Notes under the pieces: model-generated | Told to the model about the DNA's origin: nothing | The model's input: only the letters and a program-made list of their open reading frames with translations | The model's database searches: none | Assembly: GCF_030758975.1 (NCBI RefSeq) | Contig: NZ_CP132359.1 | Location: 2,700,782 to 2,764,781, forward strand | Reading direction: 5' to 3' | Origin: Bosea beijingensis | GTDB taxonomy: Bacteria; Pseudomonadota; Alphaproteobacteria; Rhizobiales; Beijerinckiaceae | DNA length: 64,000 bases | Made by a program: the position numbers and the translations under genes | Shown here: positions 15,567 to 26,060 of the stretch, piece after piece | Layout of the letters: each line of letters begins with the position of its first letter | Position numbering within the stretch: position 1 is the stretch's first letter

Positions 15567-17363
15567 TCAGCGGGCTTCGCTGGCCGCGGCAAGGCGGGGC
15601 TCGGCGAAGCCCTCGCGCTCGACGATGCCGGCTACGCCCCTGATCCGGCGCAGCACGATGCGATGGCTGGCGCTCTCCGCCAGGCCGGGGCTCTGCCCGA
15701 AGGCGATGATGATCGCATCGGGCAGCGCCGCGCGCAGCTCGGTCAGCACGTCCAGCGCGGCATCGGTCTCCAGTGCGCTCGTCGCCTCGTCGAGCAGGAC
15801 GATTGCGGGATCGGCCAGCTCGGTCCGGGCGAGTGCGAGGCGCTGCCGCTCGGCGCGGGTCAGGCTCCTGTTCCAGTCGTCCTCGCCGTCGAGCCGCGAG
15901 GTCAGGGTCGAAAGGCCGTAACGGCGCAGCACGCCAGCGATTTCCGGTGCCGGACGCGGCCGGTCGCCCTGCAGGAGATGCCGCAGGCCGATGCCCGGCA
16001 ACTGCAGATGCTGAGGCACGGTCGCGACGCGGGCCCCCCGCGGCAGCACGATCGCGCCGTCGCCCTGTTGCCAGAGCCCGGCTATGGCCTGCATCAGGGC
16101 ATTCTTGGCGAAGCCGGCATCGCCGGTGACATGGAGCACGGCTCCGGCCGGGAGCACGAAATTGATGTCCGCCGCGAGCGGGTGACCGGCGCCGTCATGC
16201 AGCGTCACGGCCTCCAGCCGCAGGCTGTCATGCGGGCCGTCCTCGATGGTGAGGCCCTGTGCCGGCGGCTCCTGCTCGACCTCTTCCAGCGCGTCGGCGA
16301 GCTCGTTGACGCGCCTTGCGGCGGCGAGCCATTCGGCGATGCGCATGAAATTGTCGAACAGCCAGTTGCAGGCGTTCTGCACGGCGACGAAGGCCGCGGC
16401 GACTTGAACGACGCCGCCCAGCGTCATCTCTCCGGCGAGATATTTCGGGGCCGCCAGCAGGAGCGGCACCACGGGTACCAGCGCGCTGCTGCCATTGGTG
16501 ATCCAGGTCAGGCGCGCCCGCTGCGTGATCACGGAGAGCCAGCGCAGCACCAGCACGCCATGGCTCTGCGCCACCGCCTGCCGCTCGCCGGCCTCGGTGC
16601 GGGCGAGCGCGATCGCCTCGCCATGATCGCGGATGCGCATCAAGGCGAAGCGCAGGCCTGCCTCGCTTTCCGTGCGCTGGGCGATGAGCCCGGCAAGCCG
16701 CCGCCCGACGGCGGTCACCAGCAGAGTGACGATGACGGCATAGAGGATCGCGGCGAGCACGAGATAGGCGGGGATGGTGATCTCGCTCCCGCCCCAGCTC
16801 AGGCTCAGGCTGCCGCCGATCTCCCAGAGAATCTCGATGAACATCACGATGGTGATGACGGAAGAGAGCAGGCCCATCGCGAAATCGACGATCGGCTCCG
16901 TCGCCCAGCGGACATCGTCGGCGATCCGGTATTCCGGATTGGCCGGCTCCTTGCCGGAGAGGCTGAGCCGAAAGAAGCGCCGGTCGCCGACCCAGCCATC
17001 GACCAGCTTGGCGGTGAGCCAGCGCCGCCAATGCACCTGGAAGGTCTCGCGCGATTTCAGGATGAGGACGCCGAGCCCGGCGACCACCAGCACGATCACC
17101 GGGAACACCGCCATGGCGACGAGGGCGCTGTGGCCGTCCTTGCGCTCCAGCGCGTCGAAGAACCAGCCGTTCCAGCGGTTGACGGTGACATTGGCGAAGA
17201 CGGTGAGGATGACGCCGGCCGCCAGCAGCAGCGTCCACAGCCAGGCGCAGCGCGCGGTCTCGCCGCGCCAGAAATCGCGGGTCAAACGCGCGAATCGCAG
17301 CGCGACCTGGCGATCTCCAGGCACGGTCGATGTCGCGCCTGGCGTCTCGTCGGGCGTCAGCAC
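15567..17363 (-). CDS. SbmA/BacA-class ABC protein (permease-ATPase) with degenerate NBD
   Basis: A 598-residue fusion. Residues about 30-330 carry the six-helix ABC_membrane_2 domain (NPEYRIADDVRWATE is the family hallmark); about 375-590 is the nucleotide-binding domain. Walker A at residues 414-421 reads GDAGFAKN: the lysine remains but the following Ser/Thr is Asn. The signature region reads LTRAERQRLALAR instead of L-S-G/L-G-x-Q/E. Walker B (AIVLLDEATSAL) is intact. Known relatives include YddA-type exporters. ATP hydrolysis may be weakened or lost. A DNA or sequence error is unlikely, because the frame and surrounding motifs are clean. Confidence 0.85.
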   Translation of the reverse strand: MLTPDETPGATSTVPGDRQVALRFARLTRDFWRGETARCAWLWTLLLAAGVILTVFANVTVNRWNGWFFDALERKDGHSALVAMAVFPVIVLVVAGLGVLILKSRETFQVHWRRWLTAKLVDGWVGDRRFFRLSLSGKEPANPEYRIADDVRWATEPIVDFAMGLLSSVITIVMFIEILWEIGGSLSLSWGGSEITIPAYLVLAAILYAVIVTLLVTAVGRRLAGLIAQRTESEAGLRFALMRIRDHGEAIALARTEAGERQAVAQSHGVLVLRWLSVITQRARLTWITNGSSALVPVVPLLLAAPKYLAGEMTLGGVVQVAAAFVAVQNACNWLFDNFMRIAEWLAAARRVNELADALEEVEQEPPAQGLTIEDGPHDSLRLEAVTLHDGAGHPLAADINFVLPAGAVLHVTGDAGFAKNALMQAIAGLWQQGDGAIVLPRGARVATVPQHLQLPGIGLRHLLQGDRPRPAPEIAGVLRRYGLSTLTSRLDGEDDWNRSLTRAERQRLALARTELADPAIVLLDEATSALETDAALDVLTELRAALPDAIIIAFGQSPGLAESASHRIVLRRIRGVAGIVEREGFAEPRLAAASEAR

Positions 17364-17449
17364 GGTTGCGAATGGTCCCCCAGGGCCGGTTTTCCGGTCT
17401 CCTCTGGGTCAAACCTGATCGGGCGAAAATGAACTCCACATGAACGGCA

Positions 17450-17481
17450 GGCGCCGCCGCCCTTGCGTGGGCGGCGGCGCC
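17450..17481 (-). terminator. Hairpin after the malic enzyme gene
   Basis: A perfect 13-bp GC-only stem, GGCGCCGCCGCCC / GGGCGGCGGCGCC, with a 6-base loop, 31 bases past the malic enzyme stop. No T-tract follows. Confidence 0.5.
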
Positions 17482-17512
17482 TCAAGTCCGGGGTCTTCGA
17501 GCCGCTGGTTCG

Positions 17513-19798
17513 TCAGCCGCCGATATTGAACGCGGCGAGCGCGGCCATGTTGACGATATCGGAATCCTTCGCGCCGAGCGGTACGATCTGGATCGGCTTG
17601 TCGAGGCCGACGATCAGCGGACCGATCACCGTCGCGCCGCCGAGTTCCTGCAGCAGCTTGGTCGAGATCGAGGCCGAGTGGAAGGCCGGCATGACCAGCA
17701 CGTTCGCCGGCCCGGAGAGGCGGCAGAACGGATACTGGCTCATCACCTCGCGGTTGAGCGCGACATCCGCGGCCATCTCGCCGTCATACTCGAAATCGAC
17801 GCGCTGGCCGTCGAGCAGCGCCACCGCCTCGCGCACCTTCTCCGAGCGCTCGCCGGCCGGGTGGCCGAAGCTGGAAAAGGCGAGCATCGCGACGCGCGGC
17901 TCGTAGCCGAGCCGGCGGCCGACACCGGCCGCCTCGATCGCGATCTCCGAGAGCTGCCGTGCGGTCGGCATCTCGGTGATCGCGGTATCCGCCACCAGCA
18001 CGGTGCGGTCGCGCGAGATCACGACCGAGACGCCGATCACGCGGTGCCCCGGCTTCTCGTCGATGACGCGGCGGACCTCCTCCAGCGCGATCGAGTAGTT
18101 GCGGGTGACGCCGGTCACCATCGCATCGGCATCGCCCAGCGCCACCATCGCCGCGGCGAAATGGTTGCGGTCCTGGTTGATCAGGCGCTGGCAGTCGCGG
18201 AACAGGTAGCCCTGCCGCTGCAGCCGCTCGTAAAGATATTGCGCATAGACGCTGTTGCGGTGGGAGAGCCGGGCGTTCTGGATCGAGATGCCCTTGGCCT
18301 CGAGATCGACGCCGAGGAAGGTCGCGGCCTCCGAGATGCGATCCTCGCGGCCGACCAGAATGGCCTGGCCGAGCCCCTGCGCCACGAAGGAGGCGGCGGC
18401 GCGGATGACCTGCTCCTCCTCGCCCTCGGCGAAGACGACGCGCTTCGGATAGCGCCGGACGCGCTCGAAGATGCGGTTCAGCGTACCGGCGATCGGATCG
18501 CGTCGCGCCGAGAGCTGCGCCTTGTAGGCGGCGGTGTCGACGATCGGCTTGCCGGCGACGCCTGAATCCATCGCGGCCTTCGCGACGGCCATCGGCACGA
18601 CATGGATCAGGCGCGGGTCGAACGGCACCGGAATGATGTAGTCCTTGCCGTAACGCGGCCGCGAGCCCTGATAGGCGGCCGCGACCTCGTCCGGCACGTC
18701 CTCGCGCGCCAGCATCGCCAGCGACTCGGCCGCCGCGATCTTCATCTCCATGTTGATCGTGGTGGCGCGCACGTCGAGCGCGCCACGGAAGATGAAGGGG
18801 AAGCCCAGCACGTTGTTGACCTGGTTCGGATAGTCCGAGCGGCCGGTCGCCATGATTGCGTCGTCGCGGATGGCATGGACCTCCTCCGGCGTGATCTCCG
18901 GATCGGGATTGGCCATGGCGAAGATAATCGGGTTCGGTGCCATCGAGGCGACCATCTCCGGCGTCACCGCGCCCTTTTGCGACAGGCCGAAGAAGGCGTC
19001 GGCCCCGTCCAGCGCCTGGGCCAGCGTGCGCCTGTCGGTGACCGCGGCATGGGCCGATTTCCACTGGTTCATGCCCTCGGTGCGGCCCTGGTAGATCACG
19101 CCCTTGGTGTCGCAGAGGATGACGTTGTCGGGCTTGAAGCCCATCGCCTTGAGCAATTCGATGCAGGCGATGGCGGCAGCACCGGCGCCGTTGATGACGA
19201 GCTTGGTCGTCTTGATGTCGCGCTCGGTGATATCGAGCGCGTTGATCAGGCCGGCGGCGGCGATGATCGCGGTGCCGTGCTGGTCGTCATGGAAGACCGG
19301 GATGTCCATCAATTCGCGCAGGCGCTGCTCGATGATGAAGCATTCCGGCGCCTTGATGTCCTCGAGATTGATGCCGCCGAAGGACGGGCCGAGATAGCGC
19401 ACGGCCTCGATGAACTTGTCCGGGTCCTCGGTGTCGACCTCGAGGTCGATCGAGTCGACATCGGCGAAGCGCTTGAACAGGACCGACTTGCCCTCCATCA
19501 CCGGCTTCGAGGCGAGCGCGCCGAGATTGCCGAGGCCGAGGATCGCGGTGCCGTTGGTGATCACGGCGACGAGGTTCGAGCGCGTCGTGTAGTCATAGGC
19601 GCGCGACGGGTCCTCCGCGATCGCCAGCACGGGCACGGCGACGCCCGGCGAGTAGGCGAGCGAGAGATCGCGCTGCGTCGCCATCGGCTTGGTCGGCACC
19701 ACCTCCAGCTTGCCGGGCCGTCCCTGCGAATGGAACAGCAGGGCCTCCTGGTCGGTGAAGGTCGGGCGGGCGCGCTTGGTCGTTGGACGGTCGTTCAT
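17513..19798 (-). CDS. maeB: NADP-dependent malic enzyme with phosphotransacetylase-like domain
   Basis: A 761-residue fusion that decarboxylates malate to pyruvate with NADP reduction. Residues about 20-430 form the malic enzyme part: [28 protein letters not shown], metal-site block DDQHGTAII, and the nucleotide-binding fold [11 protein letters not shown]. Residues about 435-761 are a phosphotransacetylase-like domain; in studied homologues it is regulatory (acetyl-CoA sensing) and not catalytic. The length is normal for MaeB. A GC-rich hairpin follows the stop. Confidence 0.95.
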   Translation of the reverse strand: MNDRPTTKRARPTFTDQEALLFHSQGRPGKLEVVPTKPMATQRDLSLAYSPGVAVPVLAIAEDPSRAYDYTTRSNLVAVITNGTAILGLGNLGALASKPVMEGKSVLFKRFADVDSIDLEVDTEDPDKFIEAVRYLGPSFGGINLEDIKAPECFIIEQRLRELMDIPVFHDDQHGTAIIAAAGLINALDITERDIKTTKLVINGAGAAAIACIELLKAMGFKPDNVILCDTKGVIYQGRTEGMNQWKSAHAAVTDRRTLAQALDGADAFFGLSQKGAVTPEMVASMAPNPIIFAMANPDPEITPEEVHAIRDDAIMATGRSDYPNQVNNVLGFPFIFRGALDVRATTINMEMKIAAAESLAMLAREDVPDEVAAAYQGSRPRYGKDYIIPVPFDPRLIHVVPMAVAKAAMDSGVAGKPIVDTAAYKAQLSARRDPIAGTLNRIFERVRRYPKRVVFAEGEEEQVIRAAASFVAQGLGQAILVGREDRISEAATFLGVDLEAKGISIQNARLSHRNSVYAQYLYERLQRQGYLFRDCQRLINQDRNHFAAAMVALGDADAMVTGVTRNYSIALEEVRRVIDEKPGHRVIGVSVVISRDRTVLVADTAITEMPTARQLSEIAIEAAGVGRRLGYEPRVAMLAFSSFGHPAGERSEKVREAVALLDGQRVDFEYDGEMAADVALNREVMSQYPFCRLSGPANVLVMPAFHSASISTKLLQELGGATVIGPLIVGLDKPIQIVPLGAKDSDIVNMAALAAFNIGG

Positions 19799-19919
19799 CG
19801 AAGCGTCTTTTCTTGTGCGTTTCCTCGAGGGGAACCGAACATAAGTCGGCGGCGCCCGAGATCACAAGCGGCGAGTGCTTCACAGAACTCTTGTCGATGA
19901 GGAGAGGTCTCGCGGGCGG

Positions 19920-21752
19920 TCAGGCCCGCGACGCAGAGCGCACGCTGCGCACGAAATCGGCGACGTAGCGGTCGAGCGCCTCGGCCTGCTCGTCGACCTT
20001 GCGGGCGGCGTCGGCGACATGGATCGCGGCATCGCCGGTGACGCGCGCCTCGACGCCGACGGCGCCGACATTGTTGGTGACGGCATCGGCACTGAGCGCG
20101 ACGGCCTGCGCATCGGCGGCGATGGTCGAGGCGATGCCGGCCTGGCGGCTGACGACATCGGCGATCGCGCCCGAGGTCTTCTCGATCGTCGTCATCGTGC
20201 CCTCGATATGGGCGACGGCCTCGAAGGCGGTCGCGGCGGCGCCGCGGATATCGGCGAGGGTCTCGGCGATGTCGCGGGTCGCCTTCTGGGTCTGCTCGGC
20301 CAGCGTCTTGACCTCGCCCGCCACCACGGCGAAGCCGCGGCCGGCCACGCCGGCGCGCGCGGCTTCGATCGTCGCGTTGAGAGCGAGCAGGTTGGTACGG
20401 GCCGCGATCTCCTCGATGAAGTCGAGCACGGCACGGACCTTGTCGGCCGCTTCGGTCAGTCCGGCGACGTCGCTGCGCGTGCTGCGGACGTAGGATGCCG
20501 CCGCGCGCACCGTGTCGTCGGCATGGCTGGTCTGTCGGGTGAGCTCGCGGATCGAGGCTTCGATCTCCTCGGCCGCGACCGCGACGCTGCCGATGCGGCG
20601 CGAGGCGCTGTCGGCCTCCTGCGTCGCGCTTTCGGCGCGCAGCGTCGTCTTGTTGGCATTCTCGACCATCTGGCTCGCGGCGTCGCGCATGCCGTGCAGT
20701 GAAGCGCCGACATCGCCGAGCGCCTTTCCGACGGTCCGCTCCAGATCGCTCGCGAGGGCATCCAAAGTCGTCTTGCGTAGCGTCTCAATCTCGCTGCGGC
20801 GGGTCTCCAGCGTCTTTTCGGCGGTGATGTCGAGCAAGATTCCGTCCCAAACCAGCGTTCCGTCGCGCAGGCGCCGCTTGGTCGATTCGCTGCGCAGCCA
20901 GACGGTCTCGCCATCGGGCGCGTGATAGCGGCCCTCGAAACGCCAAAGCGTCTCGCTGTCCTGCTGCTCGCGCCGCTGCTGCTCGAAGCGGGCCCGGTCC
21001 TCGGGCACGAGCTTGCCAAGCCAGGTCTCGGGGTCGCGCTCGACCTCTTCCTTGGTGATGCCGAGAAGCTTGTCGATGGCGAAGGAGGCGAACTGATAGG
21101 TCAGCTTGCCGTCCGGCCGCACGATCCGCTGGTAGAGCGTGCCGGGCGCACGGTCGATCAGCGTGCGCAGGCGATAGGCGATCTCGCGGCGGTCATTGTC
21201 GTGGATCACGACGATGCCGGTGAGGATGATGCCGATCGTGCTGACCACGATCATGGCCGGGACGGCCTCGCGCAGGAAGCGCTCGCCGGCCTCGCCGGGT
21301 ATGAAAGGCGTCGAAGCCAACAGACAGGCGGCATCGAGCGAGGCCAGCAGCAGCATGTCGCGCGCCATCAGCGGGCGCCGGCGCCGTGCCAGCCAGATCG
21401 AGAAGCCGATGCCGATCACCATGCGGATCGCGATGCCGCTGACGCCGGTCACCATGCCGACGCCGCCCATCATCACGCGCGTCACGAGCAAGGGCACGGC
21501 GGTGATGAGTGCCGCCACGGGGCCGCCGATCGGCCCCGCCAGGATGACGAAGGTATTGCGCGAATCGACGACGAGCCCGGGCTGGAGCTCGACCGGATTC
21601 GCCATGCTCACGAGCGCGCCAGCCGCGAACAGGAGGCCGACGGCGCAGGGGCGCAACCAGTCGCGCCCGGCCAGCCACGGGGCGATCACCGTCAGCAGCA
21701 ACCCCGCGAACAGCAGGAAGAACAAGCTCTGGACGAGACTGATGATCAACAA
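19920..21752 (-). CDS. Methyl-accepting chemotaxis protein with LytS-type 5TM sensor and PAS
   Basis: A chemoreceptor of about 610 residues. The N-terminal region has five to six membrane helices with [22 protein letters not shown] and [13 protein letters not shown], matching the 5TMR-LYT sensor of LytS-type proteins. A PAS domain with PAC follows ([13 protein letters not shown] ... [15 protein letters not shown]), and then the signalling domain with the hairpin tip [21 protein letters not shown] place the start at TTG 21752, with AAGG eight bases upstream. The open frame continues past the divergent mutS start (to 21962), which cannot be right. Confidence 0.85.
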   Translation of the reverse strand: MLIISLVQSLFFLLFAGLLLTVIAPWLAGRDWLRPCAVGLLFAAGALVSMANPVELQPGLVVDSRNTFVILAGPIGGPVAALITAVPLLVTRVMMGGVGMVTGVSGIAIRMVIGIGFSIWLARRRRPLMARDMLLLASLDAACLLASTPFIPGEAGERFLREAVPAMIVVSTIGIILTGIVVIHDNDRREIAYRLRTLIDRAPGTLYQRIVRPDGKLTYQFASFAIDKLLGITKEEVERDPETWLGKLVPEDRARFEQQRREQQDSETLWRFEGRYHAPDGETVWLRSESTKRRLRDGTLVWDGILLDITAEKTLETRRSEIETLRKTTLDALASDLERTVGKALGDVGASLHGMRDAASQMVENANKTTLRAESATQEADSASRRIGSVAVAAEEIEASIRELTRQTSHADDTVRAAASYVRSTRSDVAGLTEAADKVRAVLDFIEEIAARTNLLALNATIEAARAGVAGRGFAVVAGEVKTLAEQTQKATRDIAETLADIRGAAATAFEAVAHIEGTMTTIEKTSGAIADVVSRQAGIASTIAADAQAVALSADAVTNNVGAVGVEARVTGDAAIHVADAARKVDEQAEALDRYVADFVRSVRSASRA

Positions 21753-21855
21753 TGTCGGAACCTTAGGCCGAATCGGCTTCCCGACCTTGCTTTCAATTGT
21801 TGAAAGCCGTCCTAACGGATGGCCTTGGCGCTGCTTTTTGCTAGCGTGCCGGCCG

Positions 21856-24579
21856 ATGCGCCACAGCTCCCCCACCGAAGCCGCCCCCATCGCCGTGCCG
21901 GCCGCCGCCGCCGACCGCGTCACGCCGATGATGGCGCAGTATGTCGAGATCAAAGCCGCCAATCCGGACTGCCTGCTCTTCTACCGGATGGGCGATTTCT
22001 ACGAACTCTTCTTCAGGGATGCCGAGATCGCCTCGCGCACGCTCGGCATCGTTCTGACCAAGCGCGGCAAGCATCAGGGCGACGACATCCCGATGTGCGG
22101 CGTGCCGGTCGAGCGCGCCGACGATTATCTCCAGCGCCTGATCGCCGCCGGCCATCGCGTCGCCGTCTGCGAGCAGACCGAGGACCCGGCCGAGGCCAAG
22201 AAGCGCGGCAACAAGTCGGTGGTGAAGCGCGATGTCGTGCGCCTCGTCACGCCCGGCACCATCACCGAGGAGCGTCTGCTCGAACCGGGCCGTGCCAGCC
22301 TCCTCGTCGCGGTCGCGCGCCGCAAGACCGGCGAGGCGGCCTCGCTTTACGGGCTCGCCGCGATCGATATCTCGACCGGGCGTTTCACCGTGATGGAGAC
22401 GCCGCAGGAGCGGCTCGGCATCGAGTTCTCGCGGCTGGAGCCGCGCGAGATCGTCTGCCCCGATGCGATCCATGACGATCCCGAGCTCAAGGAATTCTGG
22501 CGCGAGATCACGATCCCAGTGACGCCGCTGGCGCGCGACGGGCTCGACGCCGCGTCGGCCGAGCGGCGCCTGAAGGAATTCTTCGGCGTCGCGACGCTCG
22601 ACGCCTTCGGCGCCTTCACCCGCGCCGAGATCGCGGCGGCCGGCGCGGCGCTGGCCTATGTCGAGCGCACCCAGCTCGGCGCCCGCCCGCCGCTCTCGGC
22701 CCCGGTGCGCGATGCCGGCTCGGCGACGATGCTGATCGACGCCGCAACCCGCGCCAATCTCGAACTGACGCGCACGCTCGGCGGCGAGCGCCAGGGCAGC
22801 CTGCTCGCCACGATCGACCGCACGGTGACGTCGGGCGGCGCGCGCCTCCTCGCCGAGCGCCTTGCCGGCCCGCTGACCGATCCCGCCGCCATCGCCGCGC
22901 GCCATGACGCGGTCGAATTGCTCGTCGCGGATGGCGGGCTGCGCGAAGATCTGCGCTCGGCCCTTGAGAAGGTGCCGGACGTCGCCCGCGCGCTGGCGCG
23001 CCTGTCGCTCGACCGCGGCGGTCCGCGCGATCTCGCGGCGCTCGGGGCCGGGCTCGATGCGGCCCGCGCGATCGCTGCCCTGCTGGTGCGGCGCGGCGAA
23101 CTCCCTGCCGAGCTTTCCCGCGCCATGCGGGCTCTCGGCGAAAGCGATCCCGACCTGCCGGTGCGCCTCAATGCGACACTCGCCGACGAACTGCCGCTCA
23201 ACCGTCGCGATGGACGATTCGTCCGCGAGGAGTTCGATCCGGCGCTCGACGAATTGCGCCTGCTCCAGATCGACTCGCGCAAGGTCATCGCCCAGTTGCA
23301 GGCGCGCTACGCGGCCGAGACAAACTGCCGGACCTTGCGCATCAAGCACAACGCCATGCTCGGCTATTTCGTCGAGGTGCCGCAGGCGATGGGCGAGGAA
23401 TTCCTGCGCGATCCCTGGCGCGCGACCTTCGTGCATCGCCAGACGATGTCGGACGCGATGCGCTTCTCCTCGGTCGAGCTCGGCGAACTCGAAGCCAAGA
23501 TCGCTTCCGCCGCCGATCGGGCGCTGAAGCTCGAACTCGCGATCTTCGCCGCGCTCAGCGAGGCCGTGCTGGCGCAGGCCGAGCCGATCAAGGCCGCTGC
23601 GCTGGCGCTGGCCGAGCTCGACGTTGCCGCCGCTCTGGCCGATCTCGCGACCCACGAGGGCTGGAGCCGTCCGCAGGTCGATGACGGCGTCGCCTTCACC
23701 ATCGAGCGCGGCCGCCATCCCGTGGTCGAGGCCGCGCTGAAGCGCGACGGAAAACCCTTCGTCGCCAACGACACCGAGTTGTCGCCGCCCGGCACGGAGG
23801 CCAAGGGCCGACGCATCTGCCTGATCACCGGCCCGAACATGGCCGGTAAATCGACCTTCCTGCGCCAGAACGCCTTGATCGCGGTGCTCGCCCAGATGGG
23901 CTCATTCGTGCCGGCGACATCCGCGCATATCGGCATCGTCGACCGGCTGTTCTCGCGTGTCGGCGCGGCCGACGATCTCGCGCGCGGCCGTTCGACCTTC
24001 ATGGTCGAGATGGTCGAGACGGCCGCGATCCTGAACCAGGCCGGCCCGCGCGCGCTCGTCATCCTCGACGAGATCGGGCGCGGCACCGCGACCTTCGACG
24101 GCCTCTCGATCGCCTGGGCCGCGATCGAGAACCTGCACGAGATCAACCGCTGCCGCAGCCTGTTCGCGACCCATTATCATGAGCTGACCGCGCTCGGAGA
24201 CCGGCTCGACCGCGTCGCCAACGCGACGGTGCGCGTCACAGAATGGAAGGGCGAGGTCGTCTTCCTGCACGAGGTCGTGCCGGGCGCGGCCGATCGTTCC
24301 TACGGCATCCAGGTCGCCAAGCTCGCCGGCCTGCCGCCGGCCGTAGTCGAGCGGGCGCGCGCCATCCTCGGCGAACTCGAGAAGACCGAGCGCGAGAAGC
24401 CGGTGGCCTCGCTGGTCGACGATCTCCCGCTCTTTGCCGTGCCGCAGCGCAGGCCCGCGCCGGTCGTTCCCGAGGGCGAGCCGGACGGCTTGCGCGAAGC
24501 GCTTGCCGGGATCGACCCGGACGAGATGACCCCGCGCGAGGCGCTGGAAGCGCTTTATCGCCTGAAGGGAATCGCCTGA
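21856..24579 (+). CDS. mutS: DNA mismatch repair protein MutS
   Basis: A 907-residue mismatch-recognition ATPase. The mismatch-binding motif GDFYELF (F-x-E) sits near residue 45. The core and clamp domains follow, then the ATPase with Walker A ([14 protein letters not shown]), the ST-motif [11 protein letters not shown], Walker B ([16 protein letters not shown]) and ATHYHELT. The C-terminal tail (about 830-907, ending [13 protein letters not shown]) holds the tetramer/MutL-interaction region. ATG 21856 gives an N-terminus slightly longer than in E. coli, as usual in Rhizobiales. It is divergent from the chemoreceptor gene, with about 100 bases between. Confidence 0.97.
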   Translation: MRHSSPTEAAPIAVPAAAADRVTPMMAQYVEIKAANPDCLLFYRMGDFYELFFRDAEIASRTLGIVLTKRGKHQGDDIPMCGVPVERADDYLQRLIAAGHRVAVCEQTEDPAEAKKRGNKSVVKRDVVRLVTPGTITEERLLEPGRASLLVAVARRKTGEAASLYGLAAIDISTGRFTVMETPQERLGIEFSRLEPREIVCPDAIHDDPELKEFWREITIPVTPLARDGLDAASAERRLKEFFGVATLDAFGAFTRAEIAAAGAALAYVERTQLGARPPLSAPVRDAGSATMLIDAATRANLELTRTLGGERQGSLLATIDRTVTSGGARLLAERLAGPLTDPAAIAARHDAVELLVADGGLREDLRSALEKVPDVARALARLSLDRGGPRDLAALGAGLDAARAIAALLVRRGELPAELSRAMRALGESDPDLPVRLNATLADELPLNRRDGRFVREEFDPALDELRLLQIDSRKVIAQLQARYAAETNCRTLRIKHNAMLGYFVEVPQAMGEEFLRDPWRATFVHRQTMSDAMRFSSVELGELEAKIASAADRALKLELAIFAALSEAVLAQAEPIKAAALALAELDVAAALADLATHEGWSRPQVDDGVAFTIERGRHPVVEAALKRDGKPFVANDTELSPPGTEAKGRRICLITGPNMAGKSTFLRQNALIAVLAQMGSFVPATSAHIGIVDRLFSRVGAADDLARGRSTFMVEMVETAAILNQAGPRALVILDEIGRGTATFDGLSIAWAAIENLHEINRCRSLFATHYHELTALGDRLDRVANATVRVTEWKGEVVFLHEVVPGAADRSYGIQVAKLAGLPPAVVERARAILGELEKTEREKPVASLVDDLPLFAVPQRRPAPVVPEGEPDGLREALAGIDPDEMTPREALEALYRLKGIA

Positions 24580-24604
24580 ATTTCAGGCCCTACAAATGAC
24601 GCCT

Positions 24605-24642
24605 GTCATCCCGGGTCTGCGCTGCGCTCCCCCCGGGATGAC
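24605..24642. repeat. Short intergenic palindrome
   Basis: GTCATCCCGGG / CCCGGGATGAC, an 11-bp stem with a 16-base loop, between the convergent mutS and NlpC/P60 genes. The GTCATCCCGGG ends are typical of repeats seen between Rhizobiales genes. It may also act as a bidirectional terminator. Confidence 0.7.
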
Positions 24643-24665
24643 ATCGCGTTTTGTAGATCGAGGCC

Positions 24666-25523
24666 CTACCCCAGCCGCTTGATGCTGGTGATCTCGCCGA
24701 AGCTCTTGGCACGGATGCGGTCACGCGCCTCGCGCAGAGGCTCGCGATAGACGCTCATCACATGCCCGCTGGCATGGAGGAGCGTGTGAGCGTCGGTCAG
24801 GATGCCGACATGCCCCTTCCAGAAGACGAGATCGCCACGCTGGAGCCCTGACAGGTCCTCGCGGAGTTCGAGTGCCCCGCCGAGCGTTGCCTCCATCATG
24901 TCGGAATCGCGTGGCGCGGTGATTCCGGCGGTCGCAAGGCTCAGCTGCGTCAGCCCGGAGCAGTCGAGTCCGAGGCTGGTCTTGCCGCCCCAGAGATAGG
25001 GTACGCCGACGAAGCGCTCGGCCACGGCGACGAAATCCGGCTCAAGCCGGTCGATCGGCGTGAGATGGGCAGCGAAGACATGGCCGCCATCGCTCAGAAC
25101 AGCGAAATCGCCTTTGCTCTCGACCACCGCGACGCAGGCGCCGAGCGACAAAGCGATGAGCGGCGGCAGTTTGATCGAAGGGCCTGGGTAGACGAAGGTT
25201 CGCAAGCCAGCGACGCGATGCGTCGGCGCCGGCTGGTCCGGGCGCAAGGCATCGTCGGGGATGTAGCCGACATAGCCGTCGCCTGCGAGCTGCGCCCAGG
25301 CCCAGCCTTCCTCGCGCTCGTAGACCTCGACCAGTTCGCCGGCGAGCGCTTCGGTGTCGAGCGCGGCATCCGGGCGCGGTTCGCGCCGAACCGGGGCGGA
25401 GGCTGCGCAGACGCGCATCGGCTGCGGATCGGCGAAGCGGGCGGCCTCGACCTGTCCCGTCAGCGCGCGTGCGGCGAGGTCGGGGCGGAAGGCATGGATG
25501 CGGCGGTCGAGAATCGCGGTCAT
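24666..25523 (-). CDS. NlpC/P60-family peptidoglycan hydrolase with SH3 domains
   Basis: A 285-residue putative gamma-D-glutamyl-diaminopimelate endopeptidase. Residues about 35-165 hold two bacterial SH3-like modules (VYEREEGWAWAQLAGDGYVGYIP is the first). Residues about 170-280 are the C40 papain-like domain with catalytic Cys in GLDCSGLTQ, His in WKGHVGIL and the third polar residue in LLHASGH. There is no evident signal peptide, as in other short alphaproteobacterial members, so the export route is unclear. MarR and M17 aminopeptidase genes lie upstream on the same strand. Confidence 0.88.
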   Translation of the reverse strand: MTAILDRRIHAFRPDLAARALTGQVEAARFADPQPMRVCAASAPVRREPRPDAALDTEALAGELVEVYEREEGWAWAQLAGDGYVGYIPDDALRPDQPAPTHRVAGLRTFVYPGPSIKLPPLIALSLGACVAVVESKGDFAVLSDGGHVFAAHLTPIDRLEPDFVAVAERFVGVPYLWGGKTSLGLDCSGLTQLSLATAGITAPRDSDMMEATLGGALELREDLSGLQRGDLVFWKGHVGILTDAHTLLHASGHVMSVYREPLREARDRIRAKSFGEITSIKRLG

Positions 25524-25564
25524 GGCGGCAATCTAGCGTGGCGGGAGGCGATCCGGGAGGGGCG

Positions 25565-25918
25565 TCAGCTTCCGCCGATCTCCTTGGCATGCTCGGTCAC
25601 GAGGTCCGCCAGCCGCTCGACGGCGAGCGCCCCTGCGACGGTGCGCTGGATCACGACATTGCGGCGGTCCGCCTCGTCGCGCTTGCGCGTCAGCAGGCCG
25701 AGCTTGCCGAGCGTGTCGAGCGCCCGCGTGATCACCGGCTTGGTCACGCCGAGCTGCTTGGCGAGCCCGCGCACGGTATGCGGCGGCAATTCGAGATAGA
25801 CCGTCAGCAGGATCGCGGTCTGGCGCGCCGAGAGATCGGCGTCATGGTCCCGCACCAGATCGAGATGCACCTGTCGCCACAGCTTGAGCGCTTGCGAAGG
25901 CCTGATCTCCAGGGGCAT
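25565..25918 (-). CDS. MarR-family transcriptional regulator
   Basis: A winged-helix regulator. From ATG 25918 it has 117 residues (MPLEIRPSQALKLW...), and the frame is open to an ATG at 25975. The winged HTH is in VRGLAKQLGVTKPVITRALDTLGKLGLLTRKRDEADRRNVV, with the DxRxx wing residues DEADRRN. I prefer 25918 because a perfect inverted repeat, ACGGGTCC-N10-GGACCCGT, lies three bases upstream and would then be a leader operator. An NlpC/P60 gene follows 41 bases downstream and may be co-transcribed; the ligand is unknown. Confidence 0.82.
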   Translation of the reverse strand: MPLEIRPSQALKLWRQVHLDLVRDHDADLSARQTAILLTVYLELPPHTVRGLAKQLGVTKPVITRALDTLGKLGLLTRKRDEADRRNVVIQRTVAGALAVERLADLVTEHAKEIGGS

Positions 25919-25920
25919 GA

Positions 25921-25946
25921 ACGGGTCCAGATCGTTACGGACCCGT
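25921..25946. promoter_or_regulatory. Candidate MarR operator
   Basis: Inverted repeat ACGGGTCC - 10 bases - GGACCCGT, directly before the preferred marR start. The size and symmetry suit a winged-helix dimer, suggesting autoregulation. A GATAAT box lies just upstream on the minus strand. Confidence 0.45.
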
Positions 25947-26011
25947 ATCATTATCGCGGCGGCGGTTGTGCGCAATCGCCTTTGCGGAACAGGCTTAACC
26001 GCGAGGGTAAA

Positions 26012-26056
26012 GCATCGGCCCGAAAAGTGGCGGCCGGTTTTCGGGCGAGCCGATGC
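26012..26056. repeat. Dispersed palindrome, family A copy 3
   Basis: GCATCGGCCCGAAAAGTGG ... GGTTTTCGGGC ... GCCGATGC, 45 bases, between the marR and aminopeptidase genes, 5 bases beyond the aminopeptidase stop. Confidence 0.8.
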
Positions 26057-26060
26057 GGGA

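Noticed and set aside
21753..21962. An N-terminal extension of the chemoreceptor
   Set aside because: It would overlap the start of mutS on the other strand and adds non-hydrophobic residues ahead of the first membrane helix.
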